In this document: positions 23,892 through 31,300 of the stretch, piece by piece
Layout of the letters: each line of letters opens with the position of its first letter
How positions within the stretch are numbered: the first letter of the stretch is position 1
From: JBBDWJ01 sp040902925
GTDB lineage: Bacteria; Acidobacteriota; Terriglobia; Bryobacterales; UBA6623
Length of the DNA: 31,300 nucleotides
Direction of reading: 5' to 3'
NCBI GenBank assembly: GCA_040902925.1
Contig: JBBDWJ010000159.1
Coordinates: 1 to 31,300 of the forward strand
Made by a program: the position numbers and the translations under genes
Notes under the pieces: generated by a model
The model's database searches: none
What the model was told of the DNA's origin: nothing
What the model saw: only the letters and a program-made list of their open reading frames with translations

Positions 23892-24608
23892 ATGCGAAAC
23901 AAGACCGTTCTGGCGATCGCGCAGATTCTGGCGGGCTGCATTGTATTCGCCCTGCCTGCCGGCGCAAAAGGCAAGGAAAAGAAACCGCCGGAGCTGTCGC
24001 CGCTCGAACAGTATTTGGAGCAGGCCAGGCGGGGCAGCACCGACCCGAACGCGGCCGCGGCGCCAGGCTCAACCTGGTCCCCCAACGCGCGCCTGTTCGA
24101 CGTTGCTACTGACCTCCGCGCGAGCCGCGTCAACGATATCGTTACGATCATCGTGCAGGAACGCGCCTCGGCGGTCTCGCAAGGCTCGGTGTCGTCGGAG
24201 CGCAGCTCGAGCGCCAACGCTTCGATTGGCGCACTCGCCGGCATCCCGAGCCCGGTCGGCGGCCTGCAAAACCTGTTGGGCGTGGATTCGGAGAAGACCC
24301 TCGAAGGCACCGGGGAAACCAGCCGCCGCACAGTGTTGACGGCGACGATGGCGGCCCGCGTCGTCGAGGTGCTGCCCAACGGAAACCTCGTCATCGAAGG
24401 GGAAAAGAGCGTCGGCGTCAATTCGGAAGTGCAGGTCATCAAGCTGCGCGGGGTCGTTCGCCCTTACGACGTCAGCGTCGCCAACGCGATCAGTTCCGAG
24501 CAGATCGCTCAGCTTGAGCTGAAAGTCAATGGAAAGGGCGTCGTCGGCGACGCGATCCGCCGCCCGAATTTCCTGTATCGCTTCATCCTGGGCATACTCC
24601 CTTTCTAA
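23892..24608 (+). CDS. flgH: Flagellar L-ring lipoprotein FlgH
   Basis: 238-residue outer-membrane ring protein. The N-terminus is a signal peptide with a lipobox ILAGC, Cys16 being the lipid site. Typical later parts are DLRASRVNDIVTIIVQERAS, VVEVLPNGNLVIEGEKSVGV and LRGVVRPYDVS. Its presence shows an outer membrane. It is one base after flgA and two before flgI. Confidence 0.96.
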   Translation: MRNKTVLAIAQILAGCIVFALPAGAKGKEKKPPELSPLEQYLEQARRGSTDPNAAAAPGSTWSPNARLFDVATDLRASRVNDIVTIIVQERASAVSQGSVSSERSSSANASIGALAGIPSPVGGLQNLLGVDSEKTLEGTGETSRRTVLTATMAARVVEVLPNGNLVIEGEKSVGVNSEVQVIKLRGVVRPYDVSVANAISSEQIAQLELKVNGKGVVGDAIRRPNFLYRFILGILPF

Positions 24609-24610
24609 CC

Positions 24611-25723
24611 ATGCGCACTCTAATCACTACAACGCTTTGTTTCCTGCTGCTGGCCGCGTCGCGGCCGGTGCCGGCGCCTGGCTCGGCGCGTCTCAAGGAG
24701 CTGGTCACGATCGAAGGCGTGCGCGACAACCAGTTGATCGGCTACGGACTCGTGGTGGGCCTTAACAAAACCGGCGACCGTCTCCAAACGATATTTTCCG
24801 CGCAGAGCTTGACGAACCTTTTGCAGCGCATGGGCGTATCGGTGCCGCCGGACGCTATTCGCGTCAACAACACCGCCTCGGTGATGGTGACCGCGACACT
24901 ACCGCCATTCGGGCAGCCAGGCACGCGCATTGATGCCACCGCGGCCGCCATCGGCGATGCTTCGAGCCTGCAGGGCGGGCTGCTGCTGCTGACGAGCTTG
25001 CGGGCAGCCGACGGACAGGTGTACGCCGTGGTGCAAGGGCCGGTAGTGACTGGCGGATTTGTTGCGGGCCGAGCGGGAACCAGCGCAACGGTGAATCATC
25101 CGACTGTCGGACGCGTACCCAACGGCGCCATCGTCGAACGGGAGTCGCCCTCGGTTGCGCCCACTCAGATTGTGCGTCTTCAACTGAGAAACGCGGACTT
25201 CACCACCGCCGCGCGCATCAGCAAGGTCATCAATGAAGCGCTTGGATCGGGCAGCGACCTCGCCGTGGCCGAAAGCTCCGCGGTCGTGAGCGTCAGTCTT
25301 CCCGCCGCCTACGCCAACCGTCCGCCGGCTTTCATCGCCGAGATGGAGGTGCTCGAAGTTGACGCCGACCGCATCTCGCGCGTTGTGATTAACGAGCGCA
25401 CCGGCACGATTGTCATGGGCAAACAGGTCAAGATTTCCCCCGTGGTCGTGCTGCATGGAAACCTGACCGTCGAGATCGAAACGGGCTTCGTGGTGTCTCA
25501 ACCGGCGCCGTTTTCGCAGCAGGGAGAGACGACCGTCGTGCCCGAGGTAAACGTCGGTATCCGCGAGGAGCAGGCCCGCAATATCGTGCTGCCCGAAGGC
25601 GCCACCGTCGAACAGTTGGTTCGCGCTTTGATGGCCATCGGATCGACACCGCGCGACATTATCGCCATTCTGCAAAACGTTCGCGCCGCGGGAGCGCTCG
25701 AGTCGGACCTCGAAGTCATTTAG
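24611..25723 (+). CDS. flgI: Flagellar P-ring protein FlgI
   Basis: 370-residue periplasmic ring protein with a signal peptide (about 1-20). Family signatures: LVTIEGVRDNQLIGYGLVVG, LQRMGVSVPPDAIRVNNTAS, SLQGGLLLLTSL and the C-terminal LVRALMAIGSTPRDIIAILQ. Length matches the family. It forms the bushing around the rod with FlgH. Confidence 0.97.
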   Translation: MRTLITTTLCFLLLAASRPVPAPGSARLKELVTIEGVRDNQLIGYGLVVGLNKTGDRLQTIFSAQSLTNLLQRMGVSVPPDAIRVNNTASVMVTATLPPFGQPGTRIDATAAAIGDASSLQGGLLLLTSLRAADGQVYAVVQGPVVTGGFVAGRAGTSATVNHPTVGRVPNGAIVERESPSVAPTQIVRLQLRNADFTTAARISKVINEALGSGSDLAVAESSAVVSVSLPAAYANRPPAFIAEMEVLEVDADRISRVVINERTGTIVMGKQVKISPVVVLHGNLTVEIETGFVVSQPAPFSQQGETTVVPEVNVGIREEQARNIVLPEGATVEQLVRALMAIGSTPRDIIAILQNVRAAGALESDLEVI

Positions 25724-25735
25724 TCCAATAAAACC

Positions 25736-26326
25736 ATGATGAACCCAATTGGGCCGCACACGAGCGTTGAGCTCCCGGAGATCGTGAACGCAAGCAGCGC
25801 GGCAGGGGGAAAACCGCCACGCGCGAGAGCTGCCGCCGGCGAGTCCAGCCGCATACCGGAAAGCTCGCTGGGCGTAACGAGGGCGGAGAGCGCCGCCGGC
25901 CGCATAGAAAACGACCCCCAGAAGCTGGCGCAGGCCGCCAAAGAATTCGAGTCTCTGTTGTTGGCCCAGATCCTGAAGACGGCGCGCGAAACGGGCTCGG
26001 GCGGATGGCTCGGCGCCGGGGAAGGCCACGGCATGACTTCGACGATGGAGTTAGCCGAGACCCAACTCGCTCAGGCAATGGCGGAACAAGGCGCTTTGGG
26101 AATTGGGAAGCTGCTGGCGAGCTCGGTGTCGCCCCACGCCGTGCACGGAACCCACACGGTGCGCGGAGCACACGCGGCTGCGCTCGATGCGGCCGGCAAA
26201 ACCGCTGCCATCGCGGAGCGCGGCGTTTTGGAAATCAGACCCGGGTCGCCTGAGGAACCGCTTGCGGCCGCGACATCGGAGACTCCAGATCGGCCAGTTG
26301 AGCCCAAGCTCCATGCAATTCGCTAA
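25736..26326 (+). CDS. flgJ: FlgJ-type rod-binding protein without muramidase domain
   Basis: 196 residues. About residues 60-125 show the rod-binding domain: KLAQAAKEFESLLLAQILKT and GHGMTSTMELAETQLAQAM. This is FlgJ N-terminal type; the C-terminal peptidoglycan hydrolase domain of enteric FlgJ is missing, so wall cutting must come from elsewhere. The tail (from about 135) is Ala/His-rich and overlaps the end of fliS on the other strand by 92 bases. ATG 25736 is followed by a second ATG; no strong ribosome binding site is seen. Confidence 0.88.
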   Translation: MMNPIGPHTSVELPEIVNASSAAGGKPPRARAAAGESSRIPESSLGVTRAESAAGRIENDPQKLAQAAKEFESLLLAQILKTARETGSGGWLGAGEGHGMTSTMELAETQLAQAMAEQGALGIGKLLASSVSPHAVHGTHTVRGAHAAALDAAGKTAAIAERGVLEIRPGSPEEPLAAATSETPDRPVEPKLHAIR

Positions 26327-26648
26327 GAAGCCCTTGGACCTCCGCCAGCGGAGCATCGCTTTGGTTGAGATTGGCTTCCAGCAGGCGGTTTTGCATGTAG
26401 CCGTAGAGCCCCAGCAGATTGCGGCTGATCTCTCCGCCGCCTTCGAGATCCAGCGATTCGATCAGCAGTCCAACACAGCCGGAAGCCTTGGAAATCGCAT
26501 TCGACCGGCCGGTGATGTCCTTAGCCTGGAGCAGTTCCCGGGCGGACCTCACCGACTTGCCGGCATGCTCGTAGAGCAGGCAGATCAACGCCATGGGATC
26601 GGCCGTCTGCACTCTGCCCCGAAGATATGCGCGATGTACTTCGTCCAC
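26235..26648 (-). CDS. fliS: Flagellin export chaperone FliS
   Basis: 137-residue helical chaperone that binds the flagellin C-terminus before export. Motifs: EVHRAYLRGRVQTADPMALI, LLYEHAGKSVRSARELLQAK, then LDLEGGGEISRNLLGLYGYM and VQGLLSELHGAWAQL. GTG 26648 has AGGG 8 bases upstream and is preferred; GTG 26657 is possible. The frame stays open to 26849, but only as shadow under fliM. It is the only minus-strand gene inside the plus-strand flagellar block. Flagellin and fliD, its usual neighbours, are not in the window. Confidence 0.92.
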   Translation of the reverse strand: MDEVHRAYLRGRVQTADPMALICLLYEHAGKSVRSARELLQAKDITGRSNAISKASGCVGLLIESLDLEGGGEISRNLLGLYGYMQNRLLEANLNQSDAPLAEVQGLLSELHGAWAQLADLESPMSRPQAVPQATRV

Positions 26649-26761
26649 GTTTCGCACCCTAACTGGATTATCGCGGGCGGTGGACGCGTTTAGAGCCAAA
26701 TACGCGCGCAGCGAAACCTGCCCGGCAGGACCTGGTCGCCGCGCTGGAAACGAGTCTGGGA

Positions 26762-27733
26762 ATGGATGAGCAATTGACCGAGCAAAACGAGCCAGTCGAG
26801 ACAGCCGCAACGGCGCCCGAGCCAGCGGCGGCGCCCGCCGAGTCCGCACGATACGACTTTGGGGAGGCGCAGCGCCTGTCGGAGGGGCAGCTTCGCCAGT
26901 TGCAGCAGGTCCATGACCGCTTTGCGAAAGAGCTAGCCACGAGCCTTGCGGCGCTCACGCGGCAGACGATCAAGCCGCTCGCGGTTTCCTGTTCCCAAGT
27001 GGAGCGCGATGCGGCCGACAGCGAGCTGGCGCAATGCGGGCTGTTGATCGTGCTCGACGCCCTACCCTTGGACGTCCGTATCACGCTGGGCATGGATGCC
27101 GCCCTGGTCTTTCCGCTGCTCGAATCGCTGCTCGGCGGGCGCGCCGCCGGCGGCTCGGATTTCCAGCGCGAGCTAACGGAGATCGAGTTGTCGGTGCTGC
27201 AGGATTTGCATGCCGTGCTGACCCGTGAATTGGAGAGGGCATGGCGCAACGCCGCGCGGTTTACGCTGCAGGTCGTCGAACAGAAAACAGATCCCCAGGC
27301 GAGGAAGTCCAGTTGCTCGCCGGACGGCTCCTTGCTCGCCGTTGTGGATCTCGAAGTTGAGGAAACGCCCGGCCGGATCAGGCTGCTCTACCCGGCGCGC
27401 ATCGGGCGCGAGATGCAAGGCGCCGATCCCTCCACCGTGAACGACGCCGTGAGGCGGCCGGAAGTCCTGCAGCAAGCGGTTTTCGAGCGGCTCAAATCGT
27501 CGCTGTTGACGATGGAAGGAAGGCTGCTTGGCGCCACCATGCGCTTGAAAGACCTCAGCGACCTGCGGGCCGGAGACTTGCTTTGTCTCGACATCCCGTT
27601 GGATGAGCCGATCGACATCGCCGTCAACGGCGTCAGCCGTTTTGGCGGGCGGCTCACCGACGCCGGGCGCAAGAAGGCGATCCGGATTCAGGAAATCCTG
27701 CCGGCGAAACCCGCTGAACAATGGTCGCGGTGA
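26762..27733 (+). CDS. fliM: Flagellar motor switch protein FliM
   Basis: 323 residues. The middle CheC-like domain runs from about 40 to 230 (QVHDRFAKELATSLAALTR, then LLESLLGGRAAGG and FQRELTEIELSVL). The C-terminal SpoA domain follows (GATMRLKDLSDLRAGDLLCL, then PIDIAVNGVSRFGGRL). It forms the C-ring with FliN. The usual N-terminal CheY-binding peptide (LSQxEIDALL type) is absent from the called protein; residues 1-30 are acidic and Ala/Pro-rich instead. The frame is open upstream to 26663 but has no ATG, GTG or TTG. ATG 26762 lacks a clear ribosome binding site. Confidence 0.92.
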   Translation: MDEQLTEQNEPVETAATAPEPAAAPAESARYDFGEAQRLSEGQLRQLQQVHDRFAKELATSLAALTRQTIKPLAVSCSQVERDAADSELAQCGLLIVLDALPLDVRITLGMDAALVFPLLESLLGGRAAGGSDFQRELTEIELSVLQDLHAVLTRELERAWRNAARFTLQVVEQKTDPQARKSSCSPDGSLLAVVDLEVEETPGRIRLLYPARIGREMQGADPSTVNDAVRRPEVLQQAVFERLKSSLLTMEGRLLGATMRLKDLSDLRAGDLLCLDIPLDEPIDIAVNGVSRFGGRLTDAGRKKAIRIQEILPAKPAEQWSR

Positions 27734-28197
27734 CTCGGCTTCCGGCTCCCCTGCTGCCGACCTTTCCGCGCCGCCCTCCATTGTGGGACGTTACCAATCC
27801 TCTGAGCCCCTATATCCGCCTGTACACCCGTCATATTTCAACGGCGGATCTGGTGCTAGCTTCCAGATATAGTGCACCAACCTTAGGAAGTCGCGCAGGG
27901 ATACCGTTTAGGTACTCCGGCAACCTGCGCAGAGGCCTCCTTAGGGAATCGATAAAGGCTTTCTTACGAATGGGATGCGGCTAGGGCTCCTAACTAAAGT
28001 CCTACGACCCACAGAGCGCAGGTACCAACGGGCTGGTTTCTACGTAAGCCGTAGCAAGATCAGGGCAATTGACCACCCTTCTACAAAGGAATACCGATTG
28101 GAGGGCATCGCCCGGGATGTCTAAATGGATGCTTACAGAGCTACATGCGCCGGAACTAGTATTGTCGCTTCGCGAAGCAAACATTCGAGGTAAAACT
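27734..28197 (+). other. 464-base leader before the sigma-54 activator, rich in hairpins, no gene
   Basis: No reading frame here is convincing. The stretch holds several inverted repeats: TGGTGC/GCACCA (27851-27856 with 27874-27879), GCGCAGG/CCTGCGC (27893-27899 with 27924-27930) enclosing TACC/GGTA (27902-27905 with 27911-27914), CTACG/CGTAG (28040-28044 with 28050-28054), GGGC/GCCC (28103-28106 with 28110-28113), and the palindrome GCTTCGCGAAGC (28167-28178) just before the GAGG of the GTG start. CCTTAGG(A/G)A(G/A)TCG occurs twice (27881 and 27939). TTGACC at 28069 with weak TACCGA at 28092 may be a promoter. Confidence 0.5.
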
Positions 28198-29565
28198 GTG
28201 TCCCCCAAGAAACTCTTATTGATCAGCCCCCATCCCGTCGCCGAGTTGGGGCTGGGGGGCGCGCGCTCACCCATGCTTGAGATACGCTCGGCCAGCCGCC
28301 TGCAGGAAGGCGCGCTGGAACTGAGCCAAACGCGATACGACGCGGTGCTGCTGACCGAGGCCGCCGAGGACGAAGACCTGGCTGTTTTTCAGTCCGAGCT
28401 GAGCCGGATGGCTGAGCCGCCCTCAGTCTTCTGCTCGTTGAGCGAGCAGACGGCTACTTTACGAGCGGGGCTGTTGGCCCTCGACATTTCCTTTCGGGGA
28501 ATTGAGGACTTGAGCCGTGGTGATTTGTTGGCCGCCCTGGATGCGGCCGGTTCGCCTGCCGTGAAGCCCGGCCCGGTGCCGGTTCCGCGCGCCGAGGGCT
28601 GGGAACAGATTCTCATCGGCGAGAGCCCGGCAATCCAGCACATTCGCGAAGTGATCCGCCTGATTGCGTCGCGCAGTTGCACGGTGCTCATCACCGGCGA
28701 GAGTGGAACCGGCAAGGAAGTCGTGGCCCGCGCTCTGCATCTGGCGAGCGACCGCGCCAGCCGGCCGATGGTGTCGGTGAACTGCGCCGCCGTCCCCGCC
28801 GCCCTGCTGGAGTCGGAAATGTTTGGCCACGCCAAGGGGGCCTTTACCGGCGCCGTCGGCAACCGCATTGGCCGCTTCGAGCAGGCCCACCAGAGCACGA
28901 TATTTCTCGACGAAATCGGCGACACGCCGCTCGAGTTGCAGGCAAAGATCCTGCGCGTGCTGCAAGAACGCGAAATCCAAAAGGTGGGCAGCTCGGCGCC
29001 CGCCAAAGTGGATGTCCGGGTATTGGCGGCAACGAATCGGGACCTTCGCGAGGAGATGAACAACGGCCGGTTCCGCCACGATTTGTACTTCCGCCTGCGT
29101 GTCGTCCCGCTGCACATTCCTCCGCTGCGGGAGCGTCCCGAAGACGTTCCGGCGCTGGTGGATCACTTGCTGGAGAAGATCTGCCGCCGCGAGCGGATGG
29201 GCGCGAAGCGAATCGAACCCGGGGTCGTATCCCACCTCGCCGAGCAGCCCTGGCCGGGCAACGTGCGCGAGCTGGAGCACTGCATCGAGCAGGCGATCGC
29301 CCTCAGCGGCGAACGCGAAGTGCTTGACCTGTGGGATTTCCCGCCCTTCTGCGAAGTTGTGCCGTTGCGCCCTTATTCCGGATTCCTGGAAGACGCCGCA
29401 AGCGAGCGGATCGATCTGGAGCGAACGATCGCCAAGTTGGAGCGGGCCCTCATCGATCGCGCCTTGCAGAGATCGCAGGGCAACAAAGCCCGCGCGGCGG
29501 AAATGCTGGGACTGAAACGCAGCACGCTGGTTTCCAAGGTCAGGGCGCTGCAGGCGTGCGCCTGA
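28198..29565 (+). CDS. FleQ/FlrC-like sigma-54-dependent transcriptional activator
   Basis: 455 residues in three parts. Residues 1-115 look like a receiver (KKLLLISPHPV, RYDAVLLTEAAED), but Thr53 stands where the phospho-acceptor Asp would be, as in FleQ-type regulators. Residues about 138-370 are the AAA+ domain: Walker A GESGTGKE (167-174), GAFTGA loop (214-219) that contacts sigma-54, and Walker B FLDEIGD (236-242). The C-terminus is a Fis-type helix-turn-helix (NKARAAEMLGLKRSTLVSKV). GTG 28198 is the start because GAGG stands 7 bases upstream and the domain begins there. flhA follows after 32 bases, so it likely governs flagellar genes. Confidence 0.92.
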   Translation: MSPKKLLLISPHPVAELGLGGARSPMLEIRSASRLQEGALELSQTRYDAVLLTEAAEDEDLAVFQSELSRMAEPPSVFCSLSEQTATLRAGLLALDISFRGIEDLSRGDLLAALDAAGSPAVKPGPVPVPRAEGWEQILIGESPAIQHIREVIRLIASRSCTVLITGESGTGKEVVARALHLASDRASRPMVSVNCAAVPAALLESEMFGHAKGAFTGAVGNRIGRFEQAHQSTIFLDEIGDTPLELQAKILRVLQEREIQKVGSSAPAKVDVRVLAATNRDLREEMNNGRFRHDLYFRLRVVPLHIPPLRERPEDVPALVDHLLEKICRRERMGAKRIEPGVVSHLAEQPWPGNVRELEHCIEQAIALSGEREVLDLWDFPPFCEVVPLRPYSGFLEDAASERIDLERTIAKLERALIDRALQRSQGNKARAAEMLGLKRSTLVSKVRALQACA

Positions 29566-29597
29566 CGGAAGCGCCGTGAATAGGAGGCGTGCTAGGA

Positions 29598-31300
29598 ATG
29601 CCGGAAAGTAAGGCTCTCGCCCCGAACCTGCCTGGTTCGACTCGCCTGCCGGGATTCTCCCTGGCAGGCATGGGCGAGATTGCGGTCCCCGTTGCGGTCC
29701 TGGCCATCGTGCTGGCGCTGGTCATGCCGGTGCCGCCCTTCCTGCTCGACGTTCTTATCGTCGTGAACCTCATGATGTCGGTGATCGTCATGATGGTTTC
29801 GCTGTACGTCACGCGGCCGGTCGAGTTCAGCGTTTTTCCGACGACGCTGCTGTTGCTGACGCTGTTCCGCCTCGCTCTGAACGTGTCTTCGTCGCGGCTG
29901 ATTCTGCTCAACGGCAACACGGGCACGAAGGCGGCGGGGCACGTCATCGAGGCTTTCGGCGTGTTTGTGGTCGGCGGCAACTACATCATCGGCGCGGTTA
30001 TTTTCCTGATTCTGATCGCGATCCAGTATGTCGTCATCAACCATGGCGCGGTACGTATTTCGGAAGTCACCGCGCGGTTCACGCTCGACGCCATGCCCGG
30101 TAAGCAGATGTCGATCGACGCGGAGATGAACGCCGGGCTGATCGACGAGGCCGAGGCGCGCAGCCGCAGAAAGAATCTAGCCCTGGAGGCCGAGTTTTAC
30201 GGCGCCATGGACGGCGCTTCGCGGTTCACGCAGCGCGACGCGGTGGCCAGTATTCTGATCACGATTATCAACATCGCCGCCGGTTTTCTGATCGGCGTGT
30301 TTCAGTTCGGCATGGACCTGCGCCGCGCGCTGGAAACGTATACGGTGCTGACGATCGGCGACGGACTGGTGACGGTGATTCCCGCGCTGATGATTTCGGT
30401 CGCCGGCGGTCTCGTGGTGACCCGCGGCGGCTCCGATACCCGGCTAAGCGCGGACTTTCAGAAGCAGCTTTTCGGGAACACCAACCTTCTGATGCTGGCG
30501 AGCGTAGTGTCGGTCGGCCTGTCAGCGCTCCCCGGCCTGCCGACATTTCCGTTTCTGGCCTTGGGCGGCTGTCTCGGCGCCGTCACCTGGCAGATGCGCC
30601 AGCGCGCCGAAGCGCGCGACGTCGCGGCGAGGCCGCAGCACGCCAAGGCTCTCAGCGAATCCGAAAGCCTCGAATCGCTGTTGCGGACCGAGGCGCTGAG
30701 CGTGGAGGTGGGGTTGGGCCTGGTGCATCTGGTCGAAGGCGGGCCGGAATCACCGCTGATGAAACGCATCGCGGCCATCCGGCGACAGATCGCCACCGAG
30801 CTGGGCTACCTGCTGCCGCCGATTCGCGTCAACGACAACCTCGGCTTGAAGCCGCGCGAATACATGGTGCAGTTGCGCGGCGCCGAAATCGCCCGCTATG
30901 AGCTTGTGCCGGGCCACGAGCTCGGCATTCCGGCCGACAAGGTCGAGCCCGCTCTGCATGGGCGCGCCACCAAGGAACCCGCCTTCGGCCTGGACGCTTT
31001 CTGGGTCGCCAAGGACAACATCGAGAAGGCGCTGCACGCCGGCTACGCCGTTGTGGATCACGCCGGAGTGCTCGGCACGCATCTGATCGAGCTGGTCCGC
31101 CGCCACGCCAACGAGATGTTTTCGCGGCAGGACGCCAAGGCCTACTGCGATCGCGTGGCGCGCGAAAGCCCACGCGTCGTCGAAGACCTGGTGCCCAAGA
31201 CCGTGTCGCTGGCGGTGATTCAAAAAGTTGTGCAGAACCTGTTGCGCGAGCGCGTCTCCATCCGCGACGGAGTGGGCATTCTCGAAGCGCTCGGCGAAGC
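29598..31300 (+). CDS. flhA: Flagellar export gate protein FlhA, 3' end cut by window edge
   Basis: 567 codons are visible of a protein usually near 690 residues. It forms the ring at the cytoplasmic face of the export gate. The N-terminal part has about eight membrane segments with the family signature FPTTLLLLTLFRLALNVSSS and GNYIIGAVIFLILIAIQYVV in pattern, followed by VRISEVTARFTLDAMPGKQM and DAEMNAGLIDEAEARSR. The C-terminal cytoplasmic part (from about 350) is present up to GVGILEALGE. ATG 29598 has AGGAGG 10 bases upstream. It probably shares a message with the sigma-54 activator. Confidence 0.97.
   Translation, partial: MPESKALAPNLPGSTRLPGFSLAGMGEIAVPVAVLAIVLALVMPVPPFLLDVLIVVNLMMSVIVMMVSLYVTRPVEFSVFPTTLLLLTLFRLALNVSSSRLILLNGNTGTKAAGHVIEAFGVFVVGGNYIIGAVIFLILIAIQYVVINHGAVRISEVTARFTLDAMPGKQMSIDAEMNAGLIDEAEARSRRKNLALEAEFYGAMDGASRFTQRDAVASILITIINIAAGFLIGVFQFGMDLRRALETYTVLTIGDGLVTVIPALMISVAGGLVVTRGGSDTRLSADFQKQLFGNTNLLMLASVVSVGLSALPGLPTFPFLALGGCLGAVTWQMRQRAEARDVAARPQHAKALSESESLESLLRTEALSVEVGLGLVHLVEGGPESPLMKRIAAIRRQIATELGYLLPPIRVNDNLGLKPREYMVQLRGAEIARYELVPGHELGIPADKVEPALHGRATKEPAFGLDAFWVAKDNIEKALHAGYAVVDHAGVLGTHLIELVRRHANEMFSRQDAKAYCDRVARESPRVVEDLVPKTVSLAVIQKVVQNLLRERVSIRDGVGILEALGE

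Noticed and set aside
27721..27984. 87-codon plus-strand frame after fliM
   Set aside because: It begins inside the end of fliM in another frame, shows no domain and has poor composition; the DNA looks like an untranslated leader.
27881..28060. c-di-GMP-I or SAM-I riboswitch in the activator leader
   Set aside because: A CCGGCAACC stretch recalls SAM-I, but the rest of the core is missing; the c-di-GMP-I core sequences are absent too.
1..31300. CRISPR array, tRNA, rRNA, insertion sequence or prophage
   Set aside because: No evenly spaced long repeats with unique spacers, no cloverleaf, no transposase, integrase or phage structural genes were seen.

Overview
The window is GC-rich bacterial chromosome. 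It has two parts: a housekeeping/accessory stretch (about 1-13,070) and a large flagellar locus (about 13,260-31,300). FlgH and FlgI (L- and P-ring proteins) show a diderm cell envelope. The flagellar gene order, a FleQ-like sigma-54 activator next to flhA, and the style of the intergenic repeats fit Acidobacteriota (Solibacter/Bryobacter-like) best. That taxonomic placement is inference; no rRNA or marker set is present to prove it.

Housekeeping part. An ammonium transporter runs off the left edge on the minus strand. Next come homoserine kinase (thrB, minus), an orphan HigA-like antitoxin (plus), and a translationally coupled agmatine-to-putrescine pair aguB-aguA (minus). A ribbon-helix-helix/PIN toxin-antitoxin pair (plus) follows. 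After it is a tight plus-strand run xseB-ispA-(repeat element)-tlyA-nadK. A dicarboxylate/glutamate symporter, a stand-alone winged-helix regulator and an ArnT-like glycosyltransferase follow on the minus strand.

Flagellar part. A divergent pair of units starts near 21.25-21.46 kb. The minus-strand unit reads fliK-flgD-flgE-fliN-fliO-fliP-fliQ-fliR-flhB, then a degenerate receiver protein and an Rcp1-like response regulator. It makes the hook-length ruler, hook cap and hook, part of the switch, and the export gate. The plus-strand unit reads flgF-flgG-flgA-flgH-flgI-flgJ (distal rod, P and L rings, rod-binding protein). The chaperone fliS (minus) faces flgJ and overlaps it tail to tail. Then fliM, a 464-base structured leader, a FleQ-like sigma-54 activator and flhA (cut by the right edge) lie on the plus strand. 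Sigma-54-type -24/-12 elements sit in front of both fliK and flgF, which ties the activator to the two big units. Flagellin, filament cap, MS ring, export ATPase and stator genes are not in this window.

Three genes (thrB, xseB, the RHH antitoxin) have a -10-like hexamer only 7-9 bases before the start codon and no ribosome binding site, suggesting leaderless transcripts. I found no CRISPR array, prophage, insertion sequence, rRNA or tRNA. The least explained items are the structured leader before the activator, the degenerate receiver/response-regulator pair at the end of the export operon, and the orphan antitoxin with its palindromic operator.
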